In this document: in pieces, positions 1 through 28,141 of the stretch
How positions within the stretch are numbered: position 1 is the first letter of the stretch
Layout of the letters: each line of letters begins with the position of its first letter
Assembly (NCBI RefSeq): GCF_964204645.1
Contig: NC_134028.1
Coordinates: 21,550,153 to 21,614,152 of the forward strand
Length of the DNA stretch: 64,000 nt
From: Tubulanus polymorphus
Lineage: Eukaryota; Nemertea; Palaeonemertea; Tubulaniformes; Tubulanidae
Reading direction: 5' to 3'
Notes under the pieces: model-generated
Told to the model about the DNA's origin: nothing
Database searches by the model: none
What the model saw: the letters and a program-made list of their open reading frames with translations, nothing else
Position numbers and translations under genes: made by a program

Positions 1-20
1 GTCAGCACTGAAAGGGTTAA
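1..20 (-). mobile_element. TTAA/CCCTTTC MITE, right end only (copy 0)
   Basis: The window opens with GTCAGCACTGAAAGGG then TTAA (17-20), the terminal segment of the piggyBac-like MITE family described at 2634-2923. The rest lies outside the window. Confidence 0.8.
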
Positions 21-250
21 GGATTCACCAACTTACTCCACTTATTGTTTCAAATTGTCCACATTTAGGCGCCCGCATGTTCCAAAGGTTTTTCTGGCTA
101 GTAATAAGTGATGTAATAGACAATGATAGATTGCGGTACTGAAAAATTCAGTCTCGATTTTCTAGTTCCCTTTAAAATACAGAGTTAAGTTGCTAAAAGT
201 GTTAAGTACTTGTTGTATTCGGGCAGGTTTTAAGGTGTTCAATATGTTGA

Positions 251-16635
<16,385 letters not shown>

Positions 16636-17732
16636 ATCAATACGAGAGACAGGTGCAAGGACTACCTTATACAAACATACAGGACACCACACGAGGGACG
16701 GACAGATGGACGCACGACGGTGCAGCGTCAATCACGTACGCGCCAATACAACACAGACAGACAGTCGGCTCCGTTTATTGTGATAAATATCGACAATTGG
16801 TCGATGACTTTCACTTCTAAATTAACGGAACCTAGCCGCCCTCCTCCTCAGCGTAAGAATGGCTAACTCTTTAACATTTCCTGCCGTAGTCAACTGGTAG
16901 TTTCTCATTTCTGATTTACACCGATATTTAACGACGAAAACAAAAAAAAAAACCACGACCAAGCGTTGATATTTTCTTTCGCGCTTACGTCGTACCTGAA
17001 ACCGGTGAGAAATTACTCGCGGGCGTTTTTGAAAACTCGTTACTATTGGTAAATGATGAGATAAATTCTAGTTGATTCGGTACGATTCAGAGATTCGTTG
17101 GTCACCCGGAGGAGATTAGATGAGCTGCCGAATGTTAAACATGTCTGAGGTGCAGATCTGATGCCGAGTGCTGAATAGAGAATATGACGATGGTTTCCGC
17201 TGCGAAGCGAAACGGATGGCGATAGAAGTGAGAAGGAATTATAATTGATGACGATGATGATGAAAATGATAATAATAGCAATGATGATGATAATAATTAT
17301 TTAATCGATCGAAGAATATTTGAAATAGACTGAACAGTCGGTAAGGTTGATCAGTAGCCTAGGCGTAATTAGTAAGAGATAGTTAGCGGTGGTCGAAACG
17401 ATAAGAAAAAATGATGTTAACTTTAAAAAAAAATGTTTAAAAAAATTAATCTGTAAATACGTGCAGAAAGCTGGTGTTGGGAGTTGATTCAGATTTAGTC
17501 GTTATATTAAACCGATAAATGTTAGACATACAAGTCCATTAAGGGGTTCGGGTAATGGCCTCTGGCCTGGGGTGGATTATTCTATTGTTCTATACATTTT
17601 TTGTTCGTACTATGAAATTGTCGCGAATGGATTGTTCCAGAAAAGATGGCCGCTTCTATTTATCCTACTACGACATCATCGTAAGCGAATGTACGAAAGT
17701 ACCCGTATTCGCTGGTTTGTCAACAAAAGCTG

Positions 17733-17738
17733 AATAAA
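17733..17738 (+). terminator. Proximal poly(A) signal of SMG1
   Basis: AATAAA lies about 1.1 kb after the SMG1 stop codon on the coding strand. It is a candidate proximal cleavage signal. Confidence 0.4.
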
Positions 17739-18090
17739 ATCTTATCACCATGGTAATCTTCAATGTCGTAAGGGGATTTCAAAGCGGGCGGGGCTTCTTA
17801 ATATGGAATATTATAGTATGATGTATCTTGAATATGGTATAGTGAAAAAATACGTTCACTCTTAGAAATCCTATGAACATAGTTTCGTCAACTTATTTGT
17901 ATTCAATGTTTAATTTACTGTCTTTATTTAGTGGGATGAAAATTTGTTCTCGTGATAGTTGCGTTGCTATTGACCGCATTGTTACAGTTCATGCGAAAAT
18001 AGGCGTACATTAGAACAGAACTATCATCTACATGTAATATATATATATATAATGATAATGATAATTAAATATCTATAGTGTTGGTTATGA

Positions 18091-18096
18091 AATAAA
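18091..18096 (+). terminator. Distal poly(A) signal of SMG1
   Basis: AATAAA on the + strand, about 1.46 kb after the SMG1 stop and before the presumed HGSNAT promoter region. It is a candidate distal cleavage signal. Confidence 0.45.
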
Positions 18097-18115
18097 ACTA
18101 CGTGCTGTAACGTGA

Positions 18116-18693
18116 ATTGTAGCTTAATCTTGAATTTCTTTTCTGTTCCTGGCTTTTCGAGATCCACTTGTTGAGGTAAAATGTCGATCCGCTTCAGTTC
18201 AATAGTATGCTTTTGAAATTTTGCTGTTGTGACTATGGTATAGTGTGAATACCAGATGATGTACGGGACGTCGCCCTACGTCGATTTGAAACAATTGGCT
18301 AGATATTAGGACAGGACTTAATTTGGTAGATACCGGGTATCATATTTGTTTCATTTGACACTAGATCTCGACAAACTCATCAATTCCCCGCTTTAACAGA
18401 ATCTGGACGTTTATCTGTTTTCCGGCATTATTAATCGAGACCAGTGCTCTGTTTTTCAGAATTTGCAACCAAACATCTTAAGCTTTCTAATACATGTAAT
18501 TAGGAACTGCCCTTTTCTAGAATTTTTTCAATGCCCTCAAAACGAAAATTCTGATCCAGTCGGTGGCGCCGCCTAACGTACAATACGGAATCACATGACA
18601 GGACACTAGCTGGATGATGGTTAACAAGATTTTCCGTTGAATTATTTCCACTGGAACAATGATGGATTGACAAGCACTAACAGTGGCTCTAGT
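18116..18693 (+). promoter_or_regulatory. SMG1-HGSNAT intergenic region, presumed HGSNAT promoter and 5' UTR
   Basis: About 580 bp separates the distal SMG1 poly(A) signal from the proposed HGSNAT start. I see no TATA box at a fixed distance and no clear CpG-dense block, so the assignment rests on position between two co-oriented genes. Confidence 0.3.
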
Positions 18694-21600
18694 ATGGCAA
18701 TATTAACGATAGTCATCAACTGTCTTGTAGTTTTAGGTGCGTTCATTCCTGCTAACACTCGGACAGACGACAATTTATTTTTAAATTTTTTAGGGCTAGG
18801 CCTAACCAGCTAACATTAACAACAACAACACACAACTAAAACTAAAACAGTTTTGTAAAACACAGCCCTGCATAGAATATTAGGCCTAATAATAGTGGAT
18901 ATATTTTCCAAATGTGGCATTATTCGTACGGTTTTTTGCCTCTGGCTATGTATAATAAGATTAACGAATGTAAAATAGGCCTAACAATAAATTATTTTAT
19001 TAGGCTTTATCACAGGGGCTTGTAAACTGGCTTGGATTTTACTTCCGGGTTGTTGATAATCTCGCGAGAATGGCGCTAAATTTAAACTGCAAATCAATTC
19101 AAAATATCACAGAAATACCTCTTGTTGATGTTGTTTATTTATCCACTATAGAGTTTCGATAAACAATTGGCTGTTAAGGATCAGTATCAGCGGGCGCGAC
19201 GCCTTACTATATTAAAATAACAAGGGATGAAACGGCTTCGCTTTTGCCTGTGACCGTATTGATGCGGCGGAAACCACTGCGCATGCGTGGCAACTTTCCG
19301 AGCGCTAGTGAGCTGTCAATCAAACTACACATTATAGTTTTTCTACATCAATTCAAAAATTGATAATTTCCTTAGAAGTGTGATTGCCTTGGCTTGACAT
19401 AGGTTTTTGAGAAGAATCAATTGAACTTGAACTGATCTTAACCTTTCGGAAAGTTGCCGCGCATGCGCAGTGGTTTCCGCCGCATCAATACGGTCACAGG
19501 CAAAAGCGAAGCCGTTTCATCCCTTGTTATTTTAATATTGTAAGGCGTCGCGCCCGCTGATACTGATCCTTAACAGCCAATTGTTTATCGAAACTCTATA
19601 GTGGATAAATAAACAACATCAACAAGAGGTATTTCTGTGATATTTTGAATTGATTTGCAGTTTAAATTTAGCACCATTCTCGCGAGATTATCAACAACCC
19701 GGAAGTAAAATCCAAGCCAGTTTACAAGCTCCTGTGGCTTTATGTTAGGGTTTCGATAGGGTTGGGTTAGGGGGGCTAAGGTGGGATAGGGTTAGGGTCT
19801 ATAAGGGATAGGGTTAGGTAAGGTTGAGTGCTATATGCAGTAAAAACATTCAGTGGGATTCCGTGAGCCTCAGTGGTCTAGTGGAAAGACGCTACGCTAG
19901 CAAATAGCAATATGAACCTGTGCCAGGTTCGAATGTTCTATTTTCTCAAACAATGTTCTCCATACTTTCCTTGAATTTTCTAAATCGCGCACAGGTTAGT
20001 GTGCATGCGAGGTGTAAACTATCCAATCAGAATGAGCCATTTGCAAAATGGCGTTAACAGAAACATTAATGCTACATTGGCAAATTATCACCTGCCTAAT
20101 TAGAATAATTAGGGGCTTAGACTTCAGGAATGTCACTAACTTACAGTGTAACCCTCGCATTAGTGTAGATCATCAGTTTCCTAAGCCTAGTGGATTTGGT
20201 ACCGTGATTAATGATGATTAGAAAAATAATGTCAGAAGATATGAAACAATTATTAGTACCTATGAGGCGTAACCTTACTACAATCCTGTTGCAGTACACC
20301 ATGTACCCATTCTAACAGATCTAGAGGGTGAGGATTAAGAGTGTTAAACACTCTTAATCCTCACCCTCTAGATCTGTCCATCAGAATAGTCCGGACATTA
20401 GGACAATTGTCAGGAAGAATTTTGGCCAACAAGCCAGACGGGTATCATTCAGAATAGTTCGGATGACTATCCAGACGACTGTGTAGCAGTGTATCATGCT
20501 CATTTGATTCGTGAATAAATGAAGTTCAGTAACTGGTTCTATTTTAGTATCACTAGACGGCGTGAGAGCATTAGACGGTGCAATACAGTCACACGGAGAC
20601 GGAAGGAAGCTGCGAATGGATGAAGCTCGAATAACAATTATTGCGCAACACGATGTACCACAAACATTACACCTATTTTCATTGAGTGAAGCGTGTTATA
20701 AAGTAAGATATATGAACATTTCGTTTGTTGTCTTCGAAATCAGATTTTAATAGTCAGTAACCTGTCGGTGGTTTAGTTTCAAAACAGGATAATTTTCGCA
20801 AACCACAAGTCCATCCGATTATAAAAGCTTACCACCAACCGATTAGGTAACTAACTAGGGTTTTGACTGCTGACACACATGGGGTCAGGCTATGGGGCAA
20901 CCTTCAATGATGCTATTATAAGCGAGGAACCAAGAGGTGTCTAGCAGTAACTCGATGTAAATAGAAGTATATGATATCGATGTAGATGAAGAAGAAAATA
21001 AAGTTCAAAATCCTTGAGCTGGTAGTTGTGGGATTCTCGTTATATTATCGTCATAACACGGATGTAGTGTAGATTATCAATCGTAACTCATCTTCTACCG
21101 GTACATTTCATCCTTTCAACCGGGTCGTGTTGATTCTTCTGTTATATGAATTATCATTGAACTGTTTTCAGTGTCAGCCGACGCAGGCCTACTACAGAGG
21201 ATCACCTGTTATAATACCGGCAGGAAAAACGGATCGAATCGTGAAAATTGCCGTAAATACAACATTCCCAGTGGAATTATACGTACTAAAAGCTGGTGAT
21301 AATACATTTTGTAGGTGAGTAATTTTTGGAATGAAAACCATACCGAATACAGTGGAATCTCGTCACAGCGAAACTTCACAGGACCAGAAAATATGTTTGT
21401 TATAACCGATAGTTCGTTGTATCCAGTATGGAATCAATCAAATTGTCTTAATTGGGGTGAAATTCTATATTTGTTTTACCCGATGAATCGTTGTATCCTA
21501 GTTCCACTGTAGCCTAATTTATATGAGCAGCCTGAGTAAGGATTAGCCTGGTTAGGTTTTAGAGTTATAGACCAAACCTTAGGTTGGAATCCTATTCTAT

Positions 21601-24600
21601 TTATGAACATGTCATATTTTTGGCCAAATAAGCGTTGAATGAATTGAAACGCCTTGCAATATTGTAGTAAGAGATATGTGCTGTATGAAGGATGGCATTA
21701 CAACTATACAATATCAGGTGGCGCCGTTGAAAGATGCAAAATGATGACAACCTTGAGCAAAGTTACTGTTGATTTACGTAAGTTCAGAAAGTTTACATGA
21801 ATAGTTCAATGAGCGTTCATTTAATCCCATTTGCAATTATGTAACATTTCGTTGATATTTTTTACCGATGAAAGATGTCTCTTATTTCAGCGGTGTTTAT
21901 AGCTCTAGGACTCATGATAAGTATCGCAGCGATGTGGTACCTTTGCAAGTGGCTCATAAACAAACAGCATCATTATCACCTGATGTGTTGTTTGGAGACA
22001 AAACTTCTCATCAACAGTGTGAGTATATTGCGGTATCGTGTTCAGTTTCACCCTGTTTGTGAAAGATTAATTTTGTATACCAGTGCGTTTTTATCACGTT
22101 TAACAGGATTTAGGAGCCCCTAAAACGAGTTCGAATCATGAAGAATCCAATGGGGGTATTATAACTGAACCTAGAGAGACTTGTACGATACCATCTTGTC
22201 CTACGCCGTCATTACACGCACAGAAAAGACTGCGGTCTCTGGACACATTCAGAGGGTGAGTTCCACGGGCATTTAGCGTTGAGACCTAGTTCTACAGTTG
22301 TGAGTAATAGTCAACTCTGAACTCAGGATCCAGATCCAGTTCCACAACTTTTTGAATTGTAATCAGTTAAAGTTCATTTGTTCCTATCATATATTCCTCA
22401 TTTCATCATCAACATTTCAGTGACCCTTACAGCACTAAGATCCATAGAAATTGAACTAACGTTTAATATTGGCAGTTCAAGTATTTAGTATACGGAATCA
22501 TCACTTATATATTTCAGTATAAGCATCGTTATTATGATATTTGTGAACTATGGAGGTGGAGGATATTGGTATTTTAAACATTCGGCATGGAATGGACTGA
22601 CTGTAGCCGATCTTGTTTTCCCTTGGTGAGTAACGTCTCTCATTGAAACCGTCGATCGTGCGTAGGCCGATCGTTTTCCTTCCTCGGCAGGGATTCAAAC
22701 TATCGTAGTCACAGTGTGAGAAACCCTGCTCGAAGAACAAATTGTTAGGTGTCCAATCAGATTGCCAATTGTGATAATCGCTTGACAAATTCATGAATAG
22801 ATATTGAGCAAGCGTAGTGGGCGAGTGGTTAGAGCGTTCGACTCTGGGAAGCCAGGTCGTGGGTTTTAACCCTGTATATTATCTTGTACATCGGAATAAC
22901 CGAGGCTAGATTTTCTTAGGTTTCACACGCAAAGCTACTACATGCTTCACTAATAGACTTGCCCTATTTTCTATTTAGGTTTATCTTTATAATGGGCACG
23001 TCAACTGCATTTTCGTTTAAAGGACAGCTGAGAAAAGCGATACCGAAATGGAAAATATTTCTACGAATCGTCAGAAGATCGGTAACTCTAATTTTACTGG
23101 GATTACTCGTGAACACTGGACCTAAATGTAGGTTGATCATCGTCATTTTAAGGCATGTTTATTACCCCCCCCCCTCGACTGAGATCCTGTATTCATCTGA
23201 TTTCAGCTCATGATATAAACACGATGCGGATACCCGGAGTATTACAGAGGTTTGGATTGGTTTATTTCTTCATTGCTTCCGTTCATTTGATATTTGCCCG
23301 AGTTGAAGACAGGAATCAGGTACCGGTAAAATTAATCCAATTCTGTAACTACTATGCATCCGCTAACATACACACATTTAACACACTCCCTTCTGTATTT
23401 TCAGAACAAGATTTGGGCACCTATGAGAGATATATTTAATTTCTGGGCCGAATGGATTTTGTATCTGGGCGTTTTGATCGCACATATTTGCTTAACATTC
23501 CTATTACCAGTTCCGAATTGTCCGACGTAAGTCAAGTTCAACTTTATCATAATGTATATACAGTAGAACTGGCATAAGTCGGACACGTTGGGACAACGGG
23601 AAAATGTCCGACTTAGAAAAAATACTATTATGAGTAATGAGTCTTTTTGAAAAGAACTGAAATTAGCCGACAGACTTAGTGATGGAAAAATGCATTGCTT
23701 TGAATCTTTTGGAACATATATTCTAGCCGACTTCCAGAATCTGACTCAGAGACAGATTTTGATTGGAAAATGAACTGAAAAAATCGGGACCTTGGAATTT
23801 CAGCCAACTTTGTCGATTTTCGGACTTAAAGCTGTCCGACTTACGCCAGTTCTACTGTAGTTGCAACTAACAGTGATTGTTAAGACTAATGCACCGTTTC
23901 ACTCCCAACTCGGCACTGGTTAACTGCTTAAGTCTGAATTTTACTCAAATTTTTTTGGAAACCCAACTCTGAATTGGTTATATCGTCGATGTGTTTTATG
24001 TTACAGTGGTTACATCGGTCCTGGTGGACTGAGTGAGAACTCATCATATTATAACTGTACAGGAGGTGCTGCTGGCTACATCGATAGAATAGTGTTCAGT
24101 GTCAATCACATATATCAACACCCGACCAGTATGGTATGTATGCATTCACGACAAAAATCAGCTAACAGATTTTTTCTTCGTTCATCAATAAGTCACGTTT
24201 GAAGTCAAACTATCGAGTTTTCGAAAGTCGTGACTTGTTTACAGTTTCATATTCTTCAGATGAAAAATCAGTTGCATGAAATAGAATTTGTAGTGGATAT
24301 GTACAGTCAGTTTGATTTGGAAACCACTTTGATTTTCATGCTAGTAACCAATAAGGGTTCTTCTGAGAATATCCTAATCACAATATTAGCAGCCATTCCT
24401 CTCTCCAATGCGCTGGGTTACTTGCTTTTTGGGTGTTTGTTTATTGTGGCTGTCAATCTCGGAAACTTAAATGATATGAGGCTGTTAATACTGAGTGTTT
24501 AAAATGTTCATGATTTTTTGGTTGCAGAGAATTTATGAAGGCGATACACCATATGATCCGGAGGGATTACTGGGAGTCCTGACTTCGATATTTCTTTGCT

Positions 24601-26619
24601 TTCTAGGACTTCAGGTAAGCTATGAAATTAGAAGATTTCACATTTACAGTGTAATCAAAAGACTTATTTGACTTTTCTTCTCTATTTAGGCTGGGAAAAT
24701 TATAATGTGCTTTCAGTCAGATAGACATCGATTAGTCAGATGGATTATTTGGGGCTTGATAACTGTAAGTACCATATTTGCTGATATTTCAACTGTCAAG
24801 ACAAGATATATAGATAGACTATAGATGGACTGACCTTAGCGTATTAGGTTTTCAACCAAGTTAAGTGTATCTTGGTATTACAAAGTGATATATTTGGTTT
24901 TGTCTTTAATTGTGCTGTGGAACTGTAGCCATGCTTCCGGGCTGAGCCGTCTGAGACCTCGGGGCCATGACCCCGGGCTGAGCAGGCTAGGACCTTGGGA
25001 CCATGCCGCCAAGACCTCAGGGCCATGATGCCGTGCTAAGCTGGCTGGGACCTCGGAGCTGAGGTTGTAAGATTTTTGTTCGGCTGTGTAACTAACGGAT
25101 ATATTGTTTCAGGGATTTATTGCCGCTGTTTTATGTCGAGCAGCTCAAGAAGGAGGATGGATTCCTGTTAATAAAAACCTGTGGTGAGATATCATTATTA
25201 TTATTATAAGTTCAATATTCCGGAGCCTGGTTTTATAGACTGGTATTGCCTAAACCCAGGGGGTTAACGCACAATTGACTATGAACTGATTCAAACCCCA
25301 GGTATAAAGTCTATAAACCCAGCCGGTGTGTTTTGCTAGTTGATTCGATTATGTGGAACTATGAGAGATGAGTAATTTGTATTTCTATTCTGTCAGGTCT
25401 GTATCATATATTATGTGTATGGCTTGTTTTGCGTTTATATTGCTGGCGATATGTTACGTGTTGATAGACGTTTTTCAATTGTGGTCCGGTGCTCCATTCT
25501 ACTACGCAGGTATGTTTAGGTTTATTTAAGGTTTATTAAAAGGGGAGTAAACGTTTCAGAGATGAAAACTAAAAACCGTAATATTAAGAGCCTAGTCTAT
25601 TATTGTACATTCTAAATGCTGAAAAAGTGGCAAATTTGTTTCCGCTCCCCATAGCTGTGCATGTACAGTTTTGTGGGTCTAATTTGATGATGCTGGATCC
25701 AGGAAGAAAGACACTGGATATATGAAAGCTGTGGGTACTGGAGTGTGTAATGGGTAGTGTAGTGTGATCTGTGTGCATTTGTGGCCAGCACACAGATCAC
25801 ATTGTTCAATGGGGTTTGGTCCAGGACTCGCGAGATTTTCAACAACATGGAAGTAACGTGTAATAAATGATGACTTGAATTGCATGACTACCTACCACCC
25901 CTCATTATTGTTGGAAAACTAAACGTTCGGCACTGACTAAAAATTAGTAATAATATTTTAGAAATGGCCAGAATTTTAACTTAGGTTCTATCTCATTTTA
26001 TTTTACAATTGCGATTGGTATCATTTTTTTTTAAATGGCCGTTAAGGCTTCATGTTTCGTCTGCAATACACTGCAAATAGTTACGCAACTACGGACATTT
26101 CAGTGTTTTTGGCAGCTGTACACTCAATCGGCACCGTTCGTGACTAGCTTCACTGCGGAATTATCATTAATTAACATCGCCATATCACATCATCAACTTA
26201 TATTGTGCCTTAAAACCCTAACAGCCGAAATAATTGAAATGCACACACGATTTCTATCATTGAAAATTGAGAGAATGGCCATGTTTGTGTTTGCTGCTTC
26301 GCGTAAATCCCGCACAGTGGCGCACCCGCGCGGAGTGGGGCCGATACGTCCAGTTCCCACAATTGTGTGGGTTTAATTTGACTCTGAACCTTTTGTTTTC
26401 TTTCAATATCATTGAGGTTGAATATCTACTCTCTATATTTCAGGTATGAATGCTATTTTGCTGTATTTAGGCCACGAGGTGCTGAATGATCATTTTCCGA
26501 TATCATTCCATGTTGCTGATAATCACGGAGCTCAACTCGCGATGGACCTTTGGGGCACGTGTTTCTGGGTTCTCACTTCTTGTTATTTGTATCATAAGAA
26601 AATGTTTTATTCCATATAG
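18694..26619 (+). CDS. HGSNAT: Heparan-alpha-glucosaminide N-acetyltransferase, complete, 16 exons
   Basis: HGSNAT is a multipass lysosomal membrane enzyme that moves acetyl from cytosolic acetyl-CoA onto terminal glucosamine of heparan sulfate in the lumen. Exons: 18694-18736, 20548-20702, 21172-21314, 21668-21777, 21891-22018, 22107-22255, 22518-22625, 22979-23127, 23207-23319, 23405-23526, 24007-24133, 24528-24614, 24690-24764, 25113-25183, 25397-25509, 26444-26619. This is 1869 nt, 622 residues plus stop, close to the human length. Exon 1 encodes a short hydrophobic leader ([14 protein letters not shown]) and is the least certain. The luminal N-terminal domain is in exons 2-4, TM1 in exon 5 ([17 protein letters not shown]). 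Family hallmarks are [64 protein letters not shown] and [10 protein letters not shown]. His264 in KHSAWNG matches the reported catalytic histidine (human His269). Confidence 0.95.
19012..19738. mobile_element. Non-autonomous DNA transposon with ~290-bp TIRs
   Basis: Starts CACAGGGGCTTGTAAACTGG and ends CCAGTTTACAAGCTCCTGTG. The arms 19012-19303 and 19443-19738 are nearly perfect inverse copies across features such as ATTTTACTTCCGGGTTGTTG and CGCATGCG. GCTTTAT directly flanks both sides (7-8-bp target duplication). The size class is compatible with hAT-like elements, but the superfamily is not proven. No ORF. Confidence 0.82.
19745..19830. repeat. Degenerate telomere-like (TTAGGG) stretch
   Basis: A G-rich run with several GTTAGGGT, GGGTTAGG and GATAGGGTT units immediately beside the transposon ending at 19738. 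Degenerate and short, so an interstitial repeat, not a telomere. Confidence 0.6.
19865..19930 (+). mobile_element. tRNA-like SINE head
   Basis: A box TGGTCTAGTGG (19874-19884) and B box GGTTCGAATG (about 19927) are spaced as in RNA polymerase III promoters. The cloverleaf is not complete, so I read it as a tRNA-derived SINE head. Confidence 0.45.
20315..20377. repeat. Perfect 63-bp palindrome
   Basis: Arms of 31 bp around one central A (20346). The left arm begins ACAGATCTAGAGGGTGAGG; the right arm is its exact reverse complement. It lies in HGSNAT intron 1, about 170 bp before exon 2. Confidence 0.95.
22811..22875 (+). mobile_element. Truncated tRNA-derived SINE head
   Basis: GTGGGCGAGTGGTTAGAGCG and TTCGACTCTGGGAAGCCAGG match the 5' part of the SINE at 55727. 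The B box is decayed (GGGTTTTAACCC). It lies in an HGSNAT intron. Confidence 0.6.
23561..23857. mobile_element. Mariner/pogo-like MITE
   Basis: ~297 bp, ends CAGTAGAACTGG and CCAGTTCTACTG, flanked by TA on both sides. Subterminal AAGTCGGACA is inverted at the other end (TGTCCGACTT). TA duplication with CAGT ends fits the Tc1/mariner-pogo group. HGSNAT intron 10. Confidence 0.8.
24928..25060. repeat. GC-rich minisatellite
   Basis: Imperfect repeats of GGGCTGAGC..., GAGACCTCGGGGCCATG and GACCTCAGGGCCATGATG, much richer in GC than the surroundings, in an HGSNAT intron (between exons 13 and 14). Confidence 0.65.
25215..25322. repeat. Short hairpin repeat (CTGGGTTTATAGAC type)
   Basis: GAGCCTGGTTTTATAGACTG at the left pairs with AGTCTATAAACCCAGCC at the right, giving a ~108-bp foldback in an HGSNAT intron. 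Confidence 0.55.
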
Positions 26620-27110
26620 AAAAACTGTTTATTAAATGATATATGATTCATACAATACAAAATTACTTGCGATGTAACCAACTTCAAACTGTGAATGAAT
26701 ATCCTGCATCGTATGTAAAGTAGACTCCTCCTAACTTGAATTGATTGGCACGGTCAGTGAGTTGAGCTAGGCGATAATCTAAGTTGGAATTCAATTCACA
26801 TTCTATTTTTCGATAGTTCTAAAATTTGAGTTCGTGTTTAATGATGAATCGACGTGAAAGTATTCAAGCTGGAGTTAGGGGAGGAGTCAACACTGCCTAA
26901 TTATACTGGTTAACTTCACTATTTGTGATTTTCTTGCGCGAAATACCATCCATTTATCATATTAAACATTGAAGGGGTGAATTAATCGCATTCTGTATCA
27001 CAAAATACTACTGTAATGCGTTGTATACTATTGTGTTGTATGATCAATTTCTCTTTTTTGTACTGTATGCTGGTGCTTTGTAAAATGTGCAATATCCAAA
27101 TAAATACTGG
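26620..27110 (+). other. HGSNAT: HGSNAT 3' UTR (inferred)
   Basis: From the TAG at 26617-26619 to AATAAA at 27099-27104 there is no other open feature. It is AT-rich, as expected for a 3' UTR of this genome. Confidence 0.55.
27099..27104 (+). terminator. Poly(A) signal of HGSNAT
   Basis: AATAAA about 480 nt after the HGSNAT stop, followed by a T-rich stretch (TTTTCTTGG, TTTTTTT). It is the best candidate cleavage signal for this gene. Confidence 0.6.
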
Positions 27111-27490
27111 TAAATCAAGTTTTCTTGGATATTTCCAGTTTTTTTAATGGTTTATGGGAGCTTTTGCCAATTATTTCTAAGCAGAACTCGGATCCTTATT
27201 TTCTGGCTGCATACTCCCCGAGATGCTGTATTTAACGGTTATCTAGGTGGTCTGAGGTTTTAACTGATTTCCAGTAGTTTGGTTGTAACATCCTAATTGC
27301 TGGCTGGACCTTTCATACCTGGGTCAGACATCCACATACCTATGTGGCAAAGCCCTTTCCTGAGTCAGGCTTCTAAATATCTGAGCCTGCTCTGTCCTGG
27401 GACTAATGGAAATTCCTATTCACTTCGACCACATTCATCTTTTCCATTTCGACTTGCATGAAAAAAACTCCGAAGAATATATAATCAATA

Positions 27491-27496
27491 TTTATT
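27491..27496 (-). terminator. Distal poly(A) signal of the myosin XV gene
   Basis: TTTATT on the + strand (AATAAA on the coding strand), about 1.58 kb after the myosin stop codon and close to the HGSNAT 3' end. Confidence 0.35.
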
Positions 27497-28078
27497 TCAC
27501 ATGATATGAAAAACCTTTGAGAATTGATAACAAAATGGACGGTTTAATTACAAGCAGTCATTAACAAATATACCGGAACAACAAGAAACAGAAAACGTAT
27601 ATGTAGTTAGTAATACGACGCATCTAATTACTTTATGGCGGTTTTTAATTCATAGAAACTCCACAAAAACTGACTTTATTTTCATGAAAAAGCTACAAAT
27701 GGCAACTGTACACAGCACACAGGAATACGGCAGGCTCGAGGACAAAAAGCTCATTTTTCAAGAGATTATGCTCAAAATAGGCAAGGTGGGCTGAACAGAA
27801 AAATTGCTTACAATGCGACTCTTAGAGCATGAATGCGTTATGCAGCCTTATCTATCTCGTTAGATTACCGGTACTTCATAGAAAACATTCATAATGTATG
27901 CTTATTTTCAGCCCCCTCTATTCCCATGTACGCAATTAAAAATATACAGGGTCCTATACATACACATGATGCGTACATTAGCCACAATCATCAGAGCAGT
28001 TTTGACCCAGGCCGAATTTGGTCAGTGCCAGATTAGGTGCCAGCCAACCATTCACACTGGTGCCTGCTAACTGGTTCA

Positions 28079-28141
28079 GGGGTCAGTTGTTCAAAAGTGG
28101 ATGAAAGATAACATTTAAAGACAAATTTTGAGCAACTGGCC
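28079..28141. repeat. GGTCAGTTGTTCAAAAGT hairpin element, short form
   Basis: GGTCAGTTGTTCAAAAGTGG and TTTTGAGCAACTGGCC form a ~63-bp foldback of the same family as 32913-33041, in the presumed myosin XV 3' UTR. Confidence 0.5.

Larger units (their letters stand above)
16636..18115 (+). other. SMG1: SMG1 3' UTR (inferred) with two AATAAA signals
   Basis: No coding exon is visible from the SMG1 stop to the second poly(A) signal. AATAAA occurs at 17733-17738 and 18091-18096, so short and long 3' UTRs are possible. The stretch holds low-complexity GAT/ATG runs (17248-17300) and a short (AT)n run near 18040. The UTR extent is inferred from the signals alone. Confidence 0.5.
18737..20547 (+). other. 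HGSNAT intron 1 (repeat-rich)
   Basis: If exon 1 is right, this 1.8-kb intron holds no further exon. It contains a ~727-bp element with ~290-bp inverted arms (19012-19738), degenerate telomere-like TTAGGG repeats (19745-19830), a tRNA-like SINE head (19865-19930) and a perfect 63-bp palindrome (20315-20377). Confidence 0.55.

Noticed and set aside
18036-18062. TATA box for HGSNAT
   Set aside because: The (AT)n run is over 600 bp from the start and just upstream of an SMG1 poly(A) signal.
19865-19930. Functional tRNA gene
   Set aside because: A and B boxes are present, but acceptor and anticodon stems do not pair over full length. A SINE head is more likely.
26035-26376. 113-codon + strand ORF in the last HGSNAT intron
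   Set aside because: No family resemblance, no splice-compatible role, and HGSNAT is in phase without it.
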